Position numbers and translations under genes: made by a program. This document shows positions 1 through 12,744 of a stretch of DNA of 64,000 nucleotides, piece after piece. The stretch's first letter is position 1, and each line of letters begins with the position of its first letter. Below the pieces are notes generated by a model. That model saw nothing but the letters and a program-made list of their open reading frames with translations. It was not told where the DNA came from and made no database searches. Source of the DNA: Archivesica marissinica (lineage: Eukaryota; Mollusca; Bivalvia; Venerida; Vesicomyidae); the NCBI GenBank assembly GCA_014843695.1, contig CM026395.1:46838671-46902670 (forward strand). The letters are read 5' to 3'.

Positions 1-2155
1 TGAGCAAACTCCACCATGTCTACTTACCGTACAGTGCAACTATATAGTGAGCAAACTCCCACCATGTCTACTTACCGTACAGCGCAACTACATAGGGAGC
101 AAACTCCACCATGTCTACTTACCGTACAGTGCAACTACATAGTGAGCAAACTCCACCATGTCTACTTACCGTACAGCGCAACTATATAGTGAGCAAACTC
201 CACCATGTCTACTTACCGTACAGTGCAACTATATAGTGAGCAATCTCCACCATGTCTACTTACCGTACAGCGCAACTATATAGTGAGCAAACTCCACCAT
301 ATCTACTTACCGTACAGCGCAACTATATAGTGAGCAAACTCTACCATATCTACTTACCGTACAGCGCAACTATATAGTGAGCAAACTCCACCATGTCTAC
401 TTACCGTACACTGCAACTATATAGTGAGCAAACTCCACCATGTCTACTTACCGTACAGTGCAACTATATAGTGAGCAAACTCCACCATGTCTACTTACCG
501 TACAGTGCAACTATATAGTGAGCAAACTCCACCATGTCTACTTACCGTACAGCGCAACTATATAGTGAGCAAACTCCACCATGTCTACTTACCGTACAGC
601 GCAACTATATAGTGAGCAAACTCCACCATGTCTACTTACCGTACAGCGCAACTATATAGTGAGCAAACTCCACCATGTCTACTTACCGTACAGCGCAACT
701 ATATAGTGAGCAAACTCCACCATGTCTACTTACCGTACAGTGCAACTATATAGTGAGCAAACTCCCCACATGTCTACTTACCGTACAGTGCAACTACATA
801 GTGAGCAAACTCCACCATGTCTACTTACCGTACAGCGCAACTATATAGTGAGCAAACTCTACCATGTCTACTTACCGTACAGCGCAACTATATAGTGAGC
901 AAACTCCACCATGTCTACTTACCGTACAGCGCAACTATATAGTGAGCAAACTCCACCATGTCTACTTACCGTACAGCGCAACTACATAGTGAGCAAACTC
1001 CACCATGTCTACTTACCGTACAGCGCAACTATATAGTGAGCAAACTCCACCATGTCTACTTACCGTACAGCGCAACTATATAGTGAGCAAACTCCACCAT
1101 GTCTACTTACCGTACATTGCAACTATATAGTGAGCAAACTCCACCATGTCTACTTACCGTACAGCGCAACTATATAGTGAGCAAACTCCACCATGTCTAC
1201 TTACCGTACAGCGCAACTATATAGGGAGCAAACTCCACCATGTTTACTTACCATACAGCGCAACTATATAGTGAGCAAACTCCACCATGTCTACTTACCG
1301 TACAGTGCAACTATATAGTGAGCAAACTCCCCACCATGTCTACTTACCGTACAGCGCAACTATATAGTGAGCAAACTCCACCATGTCTACTTACCGTACA
1401 GTGCAACTATATAGTGAGCAAACTCCACCATGTCTACTTACCGTACAGCGCAACTATATAGTGAGCAACTACCCACCATGTCTACTTACCGTACAGTGCA
1501 ACTATATAGTGAGCAAACTCCACCATGTCTACTTACCGTACAGCGCAACTATATAGTGAGCAAAACCCCACCATGTCTACTTACCGTACAGTGCAACTAT
1601 ATAGTGAGCAATCTCCACCATGTCTACTTACCGTACAGCGCAACTATATAGTGAGCGAACTCCACCATGTCTACTTAACCGTACAGCGCAACTATATAGT
1701 GAGCAAACTCCACCATATCTACTTACCGTACAGTGCAACTATATAGTGAGCAAACTCTACCATGTCTACTTACCGTACAGCGCAACTATATAGTGAGCAA
1801 ACTCCACCATGTCTACTTACCGTACAGTGCAACTATATAGTGAGCAAACTCCACCATGTCTACTTACCGTACAGCGCAACTATATAGTGAGCAAACTCCA
1901 CCATGTCTACTTACCGTACAGCGCAACTAAATAGTGAGCAAACTCCACCATGTCTACTTACCGTACAGCGCAACTATATAGTGAGCAAACTCCACCATGT
2001 CTACTTACCGTACAGAGCAACTATATAGTGAGCAAACTCCACCATGTCTACTTACCGTACAGTGCAACTATATAGTGAGCAAACTCCACCATGTCTACTT
2101 ACCGTACAGCGCAACTATATAGAGAGCAAACTCCCCACCATGTCTACTTACCGTA
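1..2155. repeat. 47-bp tandem array (runs into assembly gap)
   Basis: About 46 head-to-tail copies of a 47-bp unit built around the core CACCATGTCTACTTACCGTA and ending CAACTATATAGTGAGC. Most differences are single bases (AGCGCAAC versus AGTGCAAC, CATGTC versus CATATC). The array starts before the window and runs into the N gap, so its true length is unknown. Because 47 is not a multiple of 3, only short frames of about 73 codons appear; they are not genes. Confidence 0.97.
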
Positions 2156-3155
2156 NNNNNNNNNNNNNNNNNNNNNNNNNNNNNNNNNNNNNNNNNNNNN
2201 NNNNNNNNNNNNNNNNNNNNNNNNNNNNNNNNNNNNNNNNNNNNNNNNNNNNNNNNNNNNNNNNNNNNNNNNNNNNNNNNNNNNNNNNNNNNNNNNNNNN
2301 NNNNNNNNNNNNNNNNNNNNNNNNNNNNNNNNNNNNNNNNNNNNNNNNNNNNNNNNNNNNNNNNNNNNNNNNNNNNNNNNNNNNNNNNNNNNNNNNNNNN
2401 NNNNNNNNNNNNNNNNNNNNNNNNNNNNNNNNNNNNNNNNNNNNNNNNNNNNNNNNNNNNNNNNNNNNNNNNNNNNNNNNNNNNNNNNNNNNNNNNNNNN
2501 NNNNNNNNNNNNNNNNNNNNNNNNNNNNNNNNNNNNNNNNNNNNNNNNNNNNNNNNNNNNNNNNNNNNNNNNNNNNNNNNNNNNNNNNNNNNNNNNNNNN
2601 NNNNNNNNNNNNNNNNNNNNNNNNNNNNNNNNNNNNNNNNNNNNNNNNNNNNNNNNNNNNNNNNNNNNNNNNNNNNNNNNNNNNNNNNNNNNNNNNNNNN
2701 NNNNNNNNNNNNNNNNNNNNNNNNNNNNNNNNNNNNNNNNNNNNNNNNNNNNNNNNNNNNNNNNNNNNNNNNNNNNNNNNNNNNNNNNNNNNNNNNNNNN
2801 NNNNNNNNNNNNNNNNNNNNNNNNNNNNNNNNNNNNNNNNNNNNNNNNNNNNNNNNNNNNNNNNNNNNNNNNNNNNNNNNNNNNNNNNNNNNNNNNNNNN
2901 NNNNNNNNNNNNNNNNNNNNNNNNNNNNNNNNNNNNNNNNNNNNNNNNNNNNNNNNNNNNNNNNNNNNNNNNNNNNNNNNNNNNNNNNNNNNNNNNNNNN
3001 NNNNNNNNNNNNNNNNNNNNNNNNNNNNNNNNNNNNNNNNNNNNNNNNNNNNNNNNNNNNNNNNNNNNNNNNNNNNNNNNNNNNNNNNNNNNNNNNNNNN
3101 NNNNNNNNNNNNNNNNNNNNNNNNNNNNNNNNNNNNNNNNNNNNNNNNNNNNNNN
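2156..3155. other. Assembly gap, 1000 N
   Basis: Exactly 1000 N, a conventional gap size. The left flank is the 47-bp array and the right flank is unique AT-rich DNA, so the gap probably hides an unresolved length of that array and its edge. Confidence 0.99.
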
Positions 3156-3895
3156 TAAACACGTTAAAAAATCACTGTAGATCATATTCCAAAATATTCA
3201 CCACTAATCTGCTAATGCGATGTCCGCGATGTAATATATCTCATTCTCAGAACATGTACGTCAACATCAAAGTTACACTTCTGTAATCTTCTATATATAT
3301 GCTTAAAACACCATCGTGACACGTCATACCGTTGTACTTGCAGTCCATTATTATTAATATTGGACTGCTGTCAAAATGCCAGAGCATTATATTCAATTAT
3401 AGGCATACCGGTAGCCTGGGAACAGGCGTTGATATATTTTGCCTGGTCAGTCATATATATAATTATATATTTTAATACAGAGATCATTAATTGGGCCGTA
3501 TTGGGTTTCTGATAATATTAACGTGTCATCTTGCCAGAACTTATAAACTGGTGAAAAATCTTGTTAGCCTACCGGTACGAAATTAACAATTTTAATTAGT
3601 AGGATCTTGTTATATCAGTGTGTGTTTTAAGTAAGATATAAGCCTCAAACGGATCCAATATGTAAACTATTGGTACTGTCTTCGGCGCTATGTCACACAG
3701 TCCAATTGTTTGCATATTTGATCGTCTTCGGCTTATATCTATGCATACTTAGACATACATCCGTTCTCGAATTACTAACATCAATGACAGTTCAATATAC
3801 TGGAGACCTAAATTCAGTTACATGTAACGTCACATAATTATGAATCTTTCTTTTCAAGACCGGTTTAAAACTGATAGTATTACTCGGGTGTCATG
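3156..3895. other. AT-rich single-copy DNA, no gene seen
   Basis: Unique, AT-rich sequence without a long frame, tandem repeat or recognisable RNA gene. Confidence 0.6.
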
Positions 3896-4450
3896 TTAAC
3901 GTTTGGACAATGCAATAATTTTGACTAACATCATGCCGCATGACTGTAAGACACTAATGCATGTTACTGTAACATTGTCAGTTGGATGAACATTCAAATC
4001 CCCGGTAATAATGATGTTCTTGTCTATTGTGGAATATTTTGATGAGAATTTAGGCCATTCATCTTCTAAAAATACACTAGATTTCAAACCGTTTTCTTTA
4101 GATGGAGGTGGTCTATATATAACAGCTAACCGCATAGAGTAGCAATTTAATCCTACACTACAGTCCAAGTATTCGAAGGTGGTAAATCCTTTTCGTTGGT
4201 CGAAGCTACACTCTTAATATCTATGCAAGCTTTGTTTATCAAAGCCACCCACCGCCACGCCGACCACTGGGACGGGGGATGTGGTTTATCTGATACCCAT
4301 CTGGTAATAGTTCTCCCAGACATGTTTTGTCAGTCGATGTACCAAGCCATGTTTCTGCTACAGCAACAAGGTCAAACTCAGTTGATGCAAAATAGTCACT
4401 AAGAGCCAGGGTTTTGTTGTTGACAGATCATGAGTTAATACAGCAAGCTT
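3896..4450 (-). pseudogene. LINE endonuclease-domain relic
   Basis: Degraded fragment of the apurinic-like endonuclease (EEP fold) at the start of non-LTR retrotransposon ORF2, which nicks target DNA for target-primed reverse transcription. Reading minus from about 4440, one frame gives VAVAETWLGTS and PRPSGRRGGGW, the usual ETWL and R-GGG landmarks. After a stop/frameshift near 4240 the other frame gives LAVIYRPPPS, then EEW-like and DKNIIITGDLNVH, the GD(F/L)N(I/V)H catalytic motif. Order and spacing fit the family. Both ends are broken and no reverse transcriptase follows, so it is a dead fragment. Family (CR1, L2 or Jockey clade) cannot be fixed by eye; it may be the same family as the C-terminal pieces near 45 and 49 kb. 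Confidence 0.85.
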
Positions 4451-6003
4451 TGAGATTTGTCTGACCGTTAACAACATTGTTGGATTCAAACTTTATTTTA
4501 GTAAGATTATTTTGTCTAGACTTCTAAACATTATTTGAAAGAGTTCTGGTCTTGTGATTTGAAATTGATGTGGGAATTGCTCTTGGTAATATTTTGCCAG
4601 TGCACACCCTGATTTGTGTCACAAGTATTTTTCAGTGAGTGCTTACCACCTCGGGTATCTCTGTATTCCAAAAGATAAATAGGATTTCAACAATGCTAGT
4701 GTTTCATTGTCCGCTCGTTGTGGCAAACCTCTCTTTCTCTTATTATATATTGTCCGGTACAAATGCTCTAACCAGGGTCTATCCTATCGTAGACTCGCTG
4801 GCGTTGTCTAGGGGGTTTCTCTACGGTCCTTCAATAATGCTGTAACCAGGGTCTATCCTATCGTAGACTCGCTGGCGTTGTCTAGGGGATTTCTCTATGA
4901 TCCTTCAATAATTTATAACTCAACACAGTCTATCATTTTCCTTTGTATAATATAATTTATAACAATCGACTTTAATTTATATTATAACATGTATCCTATA
5001 TTCGTAATATCTCGTATCTTATAGTTCGTCTCACTATTTCCATATGTCCATAATAGTTCCATATAACTATTATATTAATTTCCTTCCTTCATCAAACTAT
5101 TCCAATAGATATATTAGCCAAAACAATCGTTTCTTATACGGCCTAATTATCTTCCGTTCATGTATTTAATACAACTTTAATATTTAAGAGTTAATACTTC
5201 TTTAAATATCAATTTTTCTAACTATCATAGAAACAGTTTATATCTTAAAGTGAGTTACATTTCTTCCTTAAATGCCTCCTTGGCAGGATAATAATGCACT
5301 AATTTCTTCATCATTTCTCATTTCTTAAATAGCAAAATTAACATCTATAACAGACATCACGGCGCCAAACATCTGTGATGTTATACAATATTATTACATG
5401 TTTCTCTGTCATCTATAAAGCGGCTATATTCTTACATAACTGACCACCTGCACTCGGTAGTGAAAATGTTCCTGCGCAAACAGAGAACTGATAATTTAGG
5501 CGCGAAAATAATAGCAGACGATTATACACATTACATAGCAGACGATTATACATATTACATAAAATCATAATCTTACATGGTTAACAATGTATCATATATA
5601 TAAATAAATAAATGTATTTATAAAATACATTTCTATTTATATATGACAATATTTATTCGTGCAAATAGATGTTTGTTTTTACTATCTTTTGCACATCGTA
5701 TCAATTGTCTATGCATCTTTGCACAATGCAGTAATTGGTCTCTATTGTACTGGATAAAACACATAATCCAGTGAGATGCTGTTCACCAAATGGTAGAATC
5801 CTATATATATTCAATTGTTTTGATACAAATTATTGATTAATTAAAACGTAATTCCAAATAAGAATTAGTGAACTATATTCCTAGTATGTTAATGTAACTC
5901 TATAACAAAAATTCAAGTTCAAGGAATCCAGTTTTTATCACAGCAAAAATGTGTGCAGCCTATATTTGGCGCTTATATAAATATCAATTTATTACAAGCC
6001 GGA
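4451..6003. other. AT-rich intergenic DNA, possible old dispersed repeat
   Basis: No credible coding frame. The stretch 4763-5800 has patchy resemblance to 17930-18530: GTTGTCTAGGGG followed by an AT-rich body, then GGCGCC, then AGGCGCGAA, then TTGCACA-type blocks, in the same order. This suggests two old copies of one dispersed element. Confidence 0.4.
4763..4912. repeat. 74-bp direct duplication
   Basis: Two adjacent copies with period 74, each containing AACCAGGGTCTATCCTATCG and ending CCTTCAATAAT, differing at a few bases. A local tandem duplication, not an array. Confidence 0.9.
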
Positions 6004-6075
6004 ATAAAGTCCTTGGATATTTCAGTTGCCACCCTCCTTGTGCGTTCTCCATACTACCTGTGAGTTCCTGCTCAT

Positions 6076-7194
6076 TTACTGTATAGTCCGGTAGTGGCCT
6101 TCCATGACCGAAGGATTTTCCGAGGTAGAGTATTTTGGCAACTGGGCGCCAGCACCACCATGGCCATGGATTTGATTACCGCCGGTGACCTCCCCACATC
6201 CATCAATAATTATGTGTATCACAATTGCTGTACTGGCGTCGTCGTATAGCACCGCCATACTGGTCGTGTATGGCTGACACCCTAGGTCCACCCTCGTTAT
6301 GGTCTCCATACATGATAGTCACAGGTATACATCTGCTTCCCATAGTATCTGGGTCTAATTGTATCGTCCTAGGTAAGTCAAATCTGACTTCCCCACTCGG
6401 TGTCGCAAGTACCTCGACCCTAGGAGTGAATTGCGCTCCAGGCTTCTGATTTCCAGAATGCTCACCATCGTCACTCTTGTGTCGTCTCACGTCACCTTGG
6501 TCTCGTGACATTTGATTACCTTGGTTTGGTGGTGTAAGGTTACTCTGTGTCGTCTCGCATCACCTTGGTCTCATGAGATTTGACTACCTTGGTTTGGTGG
6601 TGTAAGGTTACTCTGTGTCGTCTCACGTCACCTTGGTCTCGTGAGATTTGACTACCTTGGTTTGGATGTGTAAGGTTACTCTGTGTCGTCTCGCATCACC
6701 TTGGTCTCGTGACATTTGATTACCTTGGTTTGGTGGTGTAAGGTTACTCTGTGTCGTCTCGCATCACCTTGGTCTCATGAGATTTGATTACCTTGGTTTG
6801 GTGGTGTAAGGTTACTCTGTGTCGTCTCACGTCACCTTGGTCTCGTGAGATTTGATTACCTTGGTTTGGTGGTGTAAGGTTACTCTGTGTCGTCTCGCAT
6901 CACCTTGGTCTCATGAGATTTGATTACCTTGGTTTGGTGGTGTAAGGTTACTCTGTGTCGTCTCACGTCACCTTGGTCTCGTGAGATTTGATTACCTTGG
7001 TTTGGTGGTGTAAGGTTACTCTGTGTCGTCTCGCATCACCTTTGTCTCATGAGATTTGATTACCTTGGTTTGGTGGTGTAAGGTTACTCTGTGTCGTCTC
7101 ACGTCACCTTGGTCTCGTGAGATTTGACTACCTTGGTTTGGTCTGCTCCCAATAGGTCAACGGACACACCCTGGGATGGGTCATTGTTACTCAT
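6076..7194 (-). pseudogene. Possible LTR-retrotransposon gag-region relic
   Basis: Tentative. On the minus strand an ATG at 7194 opens a short frame beginning MSNNDPSQGVSVDLLG. It runs into a 68-bp array that breaks it; beyond the array two overlapping minus frames (6511-6203 and 6309-6076) continue, the second ending near GAGAQLPKYS, which faintly recalls the start of Gypsy-type gag. Upstream on the minus strand, at 7901-7889, TTTGGTGGCAGCC resembles the junction between a 5' LTR end and primer-binding site. No protease, reverse transcriptase or second LTR is seen. It could equally be a chance mixture of unique DNA and repeat. Confidence 0.25.
6475..7142. repeat. 68-bp tandem array with alternating variants
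   Basis: About ten copies of a 68-bp unit containing CTCTGTGTCGTCTC and TGATTACCTTGGTTTGG. Two variants, CACGTCACC...CTCGTGAG and CGCATCACC...CTCATGAG, mostly alternate, giving a 136-bp higher-order dimer. The period is not a multiple of 3. Confidence 0.95.
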
Positions 7195-8255
7195 GGTAAT
7201 ATTGCTGGCAATGAGAAATCAGCTGCTAGGATACAATTGAAATATAAAATAAAAACAGATCAACAGTTGCCAGAATCAGTCAGTAACAATTTATCTCATT
7301 TCAAAATTTATTATAATATAGATTTATTTCAAACTTATCTGAACCTAGTCTTTCTCTGGTAAGGAGAACCTCTCTGGCTGTGAGATATTGTCTATTATAT
7401 GTGTGCAGTGAAATTAATGTGGTACTCATATCCTGAAACACTGGACTCATGTTTCTCCATGTCACTAAGACTATACTGAACACAATTTAATATTCAGGTG
7501 TACACAAAACATGAACACACGTTATAGCTGAACACCTGTTTCTTTGGTCTCAAGAAACCCTTTCTCTGGTCACGAGAAATTATTATTAGTCAGGTGTCAG
7601 ACAAGTTCCTCTTTCACATAACAAACTAGCAAGTTTCAATGCACTTCACAATTTTAATCAATACTTCACACGTATTTACAGTAAATACCTATATAGACCG
7701 ATAACTGCACCGGAAAATACATCGACATCTTATACGAGTACTCTCCTTAGATTAAAAAACCCCACAGTGATGTTGCAATTTTTATCAACACACCTTGCCG
7801 GTAACTAGGTATATATTTGTATACATTTTCAACACATGGTACTTTGGCTGCTGGAAGCGCAGAATAAAGGCAATTTATTCGCAGATTTGGCTGCCACCAA
7901 ATATAACGTTAGCGGGTCTTGTTAAGGGAATCTGACGGACTGTTACACAGCCAAAACAATTGATTTCAATAACTCTGTATGGCCTGGTGTGCTACACGGG
8001 ATTACATACCACATCCACTGTTGTTTGTATTCCCGGAGATACAGATCCCGGAGACGTCAGTTGATTTATTTACTGCCCGGATACTGTACGCCGGAGCGGT
8101 TGCCTTCATCGTGTGTGGCCTTAACCCTCACGTCGATGTTCTTGGCGGACTTGAGGAACGGCTCAAGGAAACCAACACTATCCAGGGAGCTAACATGGGA
8201 ACATCGCTGTCAGGATTGAAACCTATTGTTTGCCTAAGTTACATGTGTTAGTTTA
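7195..8255. other. Single-copy DNA with one unsupported plus frame
   Basis: Mostly AT-rich unique sequence. A 90-codon plus-strand frame at 7979-8251 lies in a locally GC-richer stretch. It matches no family I know, has no clear splice sites, and ends at the 51-bp array. I do not call it a gene. If the relic LTR reading of the neighbouring segment is right, this would lie in the LTR. Confidence 0.4.
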
Positions 8256-8627
8256 TGTTTGAGTCGCTGTGACTCAGTCATCAGTTCTCAGTTCTTGATG
8301 ACCACGTGTTTGAGTCGCTGTGACTCAGTCATCAGTTCTCAGTTCTTGATGACCACGTGTTTGAGTCGCTGTGACTCAGTCATCAGTTCTCAGTTCTTGA
8401 TGACCACGTGTTTGAGTCGCTGTGACTCAGTCATCAGTTCTCAGTTCTTGATGACCACGTGTTTGAGTCGCTGTGACTCAGTCATCAGTTCTCAGTTCTT
8501 GATGACCACGTGTTTGAGTCGCTGTGACTCAGTCATCAGTTCTCAGTTCTTGATGACCACATGTTTGAGTCGCTGTGACTCAGTCCTCAGTTCTCAGTTC
8601 TCAGTTCTTGATGACCACGTGTTTCTT
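8256..8627. repeat. 51-bp tandem array carrying AP-1 and E-box motifs
   Basis: Seven copies of a 51-bp unit starting at 8261, 8312, 8363, 8414, 8465, 8516 and 8567. Each unit contains GTGACTCAGTC (AP-1 core TGACTCA), and nearly every one CCACGTGT (E-box CACGTG; one copy has CACATG). The last unit has an extra TTCTCAG duplication. The length is 17 codons, so a repeat-derived plus frame of 159 codons exists; there is no other sign of coding. Confidence 0.95.
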
Positions 8628-9392
8628 GTCCGTATAGTTAACGGAACATTTATTCCACATAGAGAGTTATCTCTCAGTGACTCGCTACAACTAGTTGTGT
8701 GCAAGTTTAGCTTCCATCAAGGACAGTTATCCGTGTGAGGGATATATTTTGTCAACTCATGTTACCTTTCTTTTTATAATATCGTTAATGTAAATATTCA
8801 TCTTTCGTTGTACAATAAACTTATTATTATTGTACATGCGTGTTGATTGTGTCCCGTTGGTTATTGTGATCAAGTTTTACCAGCCCATCATGTTACATAT
8901 GTGTAGAAAAGATGTGGTATAGGAATGCAGGCCATTGCAAACTGAAGGTTTACTGCAATATTTGGCGGAGTAATACAGTGTGTAATCAAAGTGACGTTAT
9001 TCACAGGCTATGCAAGCCATTACTTTTGGGATATGTTTAATGTTTTCCAGTTTGATTTGATGATACCTCCTCACCGTGGATGTGGTTTCGGAAGAAATTA
9101 AAGATTGGAAATATAAATAAAGAGACTGTATGTTTTACTTTTTACTATGTATTTTGTCACAGTGACCATCTTGGGTGACTCCATTTTGTTCCATACTCTC
9201 TCCATATTCCATAGATGGCTTTGTCTGAAAATATGAATCATGATATGATACGCATGTAAATGTGTATCCAATATGTGCCCCAGTGGACACAAGTGTGACA
9301 TAAATGTACCTCTTACCCGATGTATATGCATCGCGGATGAAGTTTTGTTAAGATATTACAATGTGCGATTTAACAGAAATCCGAAGCTATCT
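8628..9392. other. Single-copy AT-rich DNA
   Basis: No gene seen. An AATAAA near 8814 followed by a GT-rich stretch could serve as a plus-strand polyadenylation signal, but no transcript unit can be assigned. Confidence 0.5.
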
Positions 9393-9455
9393 ATCTATCT
9401 TCCTTTGATGTCGAATCCCTCACGGGGACGTATACATGTTTTATTAGCTAAATGA
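9393..9455 (+). mobile_element. SINE/LINE 3' tail fragment (family D)
   Basis: TCGAATCCCTCACGGGGAC followed by an ACATGTTTT block matches the distal part of the SINE at 60430-60625 (ATCAAACCCATTGCGGGGAC, then ACATGTTTT). Only this piece is present. Confidence 0.5.
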
Positions 9456-9867
9456 TAAATTGGCTCGGTCTATCATAACAAATATTTTAACTTGATTGCG
9501 AAACAAGTTTTTACCGTGGGATGCATGCTCTTTTATCAGTAATGTGAAACATACATGTGAGCCATCCAGCCAAGCAAGGATAACTTGTCATCCTATTTAA
9601 ATTGGTGGAATGGTTGGTGACTAGGAGCAGAGATTATTTTATTGATCATTAAGTTTATAATTTTAAAAACTATTTATATATTGCTTTCTGAATGGTTGAA
9701 CAGATTCTCTTAATTTCAACCAATCACATCTCTTCTGCTAGGGAATGATAGTACATGCTTTACAGACACATTACTCCACTATTTGTCCTATCTACCAATC
9801 AGTAGACTCTGTTTCTAACTCTGCGTGAACAAAGTTGAGCTTTGTTTCATATCAGTGAAATAAAAGT
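9456..9867. other. Single-copy DNA, nothing recognised
   Basis: AT-rich, no frame or repeat of note. Confidence 0.5.
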
Positions 9868-9992
9868 TTTAAATAACACGACATGTCTTACCGTAAAGTT
9901 TAAATAACATGACATTGCGTACCGCAAAGTTTAAATAACATGACATTGCTTACCGCCAAGTTTAAATAACATGACATGGCTTACCGCAAAGA
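9868..9992. repeat. 31-bp tandem array (4 copies)
   Basis: Four imperfect copies of TTTAAATAACATGACATTGC plus TTACCGCAAAG. Confidence 0.9.
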
Positions 9993-10105
9993 GTTCATAT
10001 AGGTAGGGACGACAGGCCTCTCGGTATACCTTTCTGGCAATCTCACTTATCTCACAATCTCTGTAGAAGAAACAAAGCACACATTAGAAGCATTCTACTT
10101 GTACA

Positions 10106-12735
10106 ACATTGTGTATTTCTTTGACATTGTGTCTGGTCGGCATTATATGTGTATGGACATTGTGTTTGTATGACATTGTGTTTGTATGACAGTGTGTTTG
10201 CAGGACATTGTGTTTGTATGACATTGTGTTTGTATGACATTGTGTGTGTATGACATTGTGTGTATGGACATTGTGTGTGTATGACATTGTGTTTGTATGA
10301 CAGTGTGTTTGCAGGACATTGTGTTTGTATGACATTGTGTTTGTATGACATTGTGTTTGTATGACAGTGTGTTTGCAGGACATTGTGTTTGTATGACATT
10401 GTGTTTGTATGACATTGTGTGTGTATGACATTGTGTGTATGGACATTGTGTGTGTATGGACATTGTGTTTGTATGACATTGTGTGTGTGTATGGACATTG
10501 TGTGTATGGACATTGTGTGTGTATGGACATTGTGTTTGTATGACATTGTGTGTGTATGACATTGTGTGTGTATGACATTGTGTGTGTATGGACATTGTGT
10601 GTGTATGGACATTGTGTTTGTATGACATTGTGTGTGTATGACATTGTGTTTGTATGACATTGTGTTTGTATGACATTGTGTTTGTATGACATTGTGTGTG
10701 TATGACATTGTGTTTGTATGACATTGTGTTTGTATGACATTGTGTTTGTATGACATTGTGTGTGTATGACATTGTGTGTGTATGACATTGTGTTTGTATG
10801 ACATTGTGTGTGTATGGACATTGTGTGTGTATGGACATTGTGTGTGTATGACATTGTGTTTGTATGACATTGTGTTTGTATGACATTGTGTGTGTATGAC
10901 ATTGTGTGTGTATGACATTGTGTTTGCAGGACATTGTGTGTATGACATTGTGATTGTATGACATTGTGTGTGTATGACATTGTGTTTGTATGACATTGTG
11001 TTTGTATGACATTGTGTTTGTATGACATTGTGTTTGTATGACATTGTGTGTGTATGACATTGTGTTTGTATGACATTGTATGTGTATGACATTGTGTGTG
11101 TATGGACAGTGTGTGTGTATATGACATTGTGTGTGTATGACATTGTGTGTGTATGACATTGTGTGTGTATGACATTGTGTGTGTATGGACATTGTGTGTG
11201 TATGGACAGTGTGTGTGTCTATGGACATTGTGTGTGTATGGACATTGTGTTTGTATGACATTGTGTTTGTATGACATTGTGTTTGTATGACATTGTGTTT
11301 GTATGACATTGTGTTTGTATGACATTGTGTTTGTATGACATTGTGTGTATGACATTGTGTGTGTATGGACAGTGTGTGTGTATGACATTGTGTTTGTATG
11401 ACATTGTGTGTATGGACATTGTGTTTGCAGGACATTGTGTGTGTATGGACATTGTGTTTGTATGACATTGTGTTTGTATGACATTGTGTTTGTATGACAT
11501 TGTGTGTGTATGGACATTGTGTGTGTATGGACATTGTGTGTGTATGACATTGTGTGTGTATGGACATTGTGTGTGTATGGACATTGTGTGTGTATGACAT
11601 TGTGTGTGTATGACATTGTGTGTGTATGACATTGTGTGTGTATGACATTGTGTGTGTATGGACATTGTGTGTGTATGACATTGTGTGTGTATGGACATTG
11701 TGTGTGTATGACATTGTGTGTGTATGACATTGTGTTTGTATGACATTGTGTTTGTATGACATTGTGTTTGTATGACATTGTGTGTGTATGGACATTGTGT
11801 GTGTATGGACATTGTGTGTGTATGACATTGTGTTTGTATGACATTGTGTGTGTATAACATTGTGTGTGTATGACATTGTGTTTGTATGACATTGTGTGTG
11901 TATGGACATGTGTATGTATGGACATTGTGTGTGTATGACATTGTGTTTGTATGGACATTGTGTGTGTATGGACATTGTGTGTGTATGACATTGTGTGTGT
12001 ATGACATTGTGTGTGTATGACATTGTGTGTATATGGACATTGTGTGTGTATGGACATTGTTTTTGTATGGACATTGTGTTTGTATGGACATTGTGTTTGT
12101 ATGGACATTGTGTTTGTATGGACATTGTGTTTGTATGACATTGTGTGTGTATGGACATTGTGTGTGTATGACATTGTGTGTGTATGACATTGTGTTTGTA
12201 TGGACAGTGTGTGTATGACATTGTGTGTGTATGGACATTGTGTGTGTATGGACATTGTGTTTGTATGACATTGTGTTTGTATGACATTGTGTGTGTATGA
12301 CATTGTGTGTGTATGGACATTGTGTGTGTATGGACATTGTGTTTGTATGACATTGTGTGTGTATGGACATTGTGTTTGTATGACATTGTGTGTGTATGGA
12401 CATTGTGATTGTATGACATTGTGTGTGTATGGACATTGTGTTTGTATGACATTGTGTGTGTATGGACATTGTGTGTGTATGACATTGTGTTTGTATGACA
12501 TTGTGTGTGTATGACATTGTGTGTGTATGACATTGTGTGTGTATGACATTGTGTGTGTATGGACAGTGTGTGTGTATGGACATTGTGTGTGTATGACATT
12601 GTGTTTGTATGACATTGTGTGTGTATGACATTGTGTGTGTATGGCATTGTGTTTGTATGACATTGTGTTTGTATGACATTATGTTTGTATGACATTGTGT
12701 TTGCAGGACATTGTGTTTGTATGACATTGTGTTGC
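10106..12735. repeat. 16/17-bp minisatellite, about 160 copies
   Basis: Mixture of a 16-bp unit (GTGTTTGTATGACATT) and a 17-bp unit (GTGTGTGTATGGACATT), with rarer TTTGCAGGACATT and GACAGTGTG variants. Because 16 and 17 alternate irregularly, three minus frames stay open for 360-860 codons with Thr/His/Cys/Asn-rich low-complexity translations. These are artefacts of a stop-poor monomer. Confidence 0.97.
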
Positions 12736-12744
12736 ATCAGATTG

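Noticed and set aside
1..2155. CRISPR array
   Set aside because: The 47-bp units are directly contiguous without unique spacers, and the context is eukaryotic.
2044..3185. Frames of 345-378 codons spanning the N gap
   Set aside because: They consist almost entirely of undetermined residues.
10052..12737. Three overlapping minus frames up to 864 codons, Thr/His/Asn/Cys-rich
   Set aside because: They are translations of a 16/17-bp minisatellite; overlapping frames give the same kind of low-complexity peptide.
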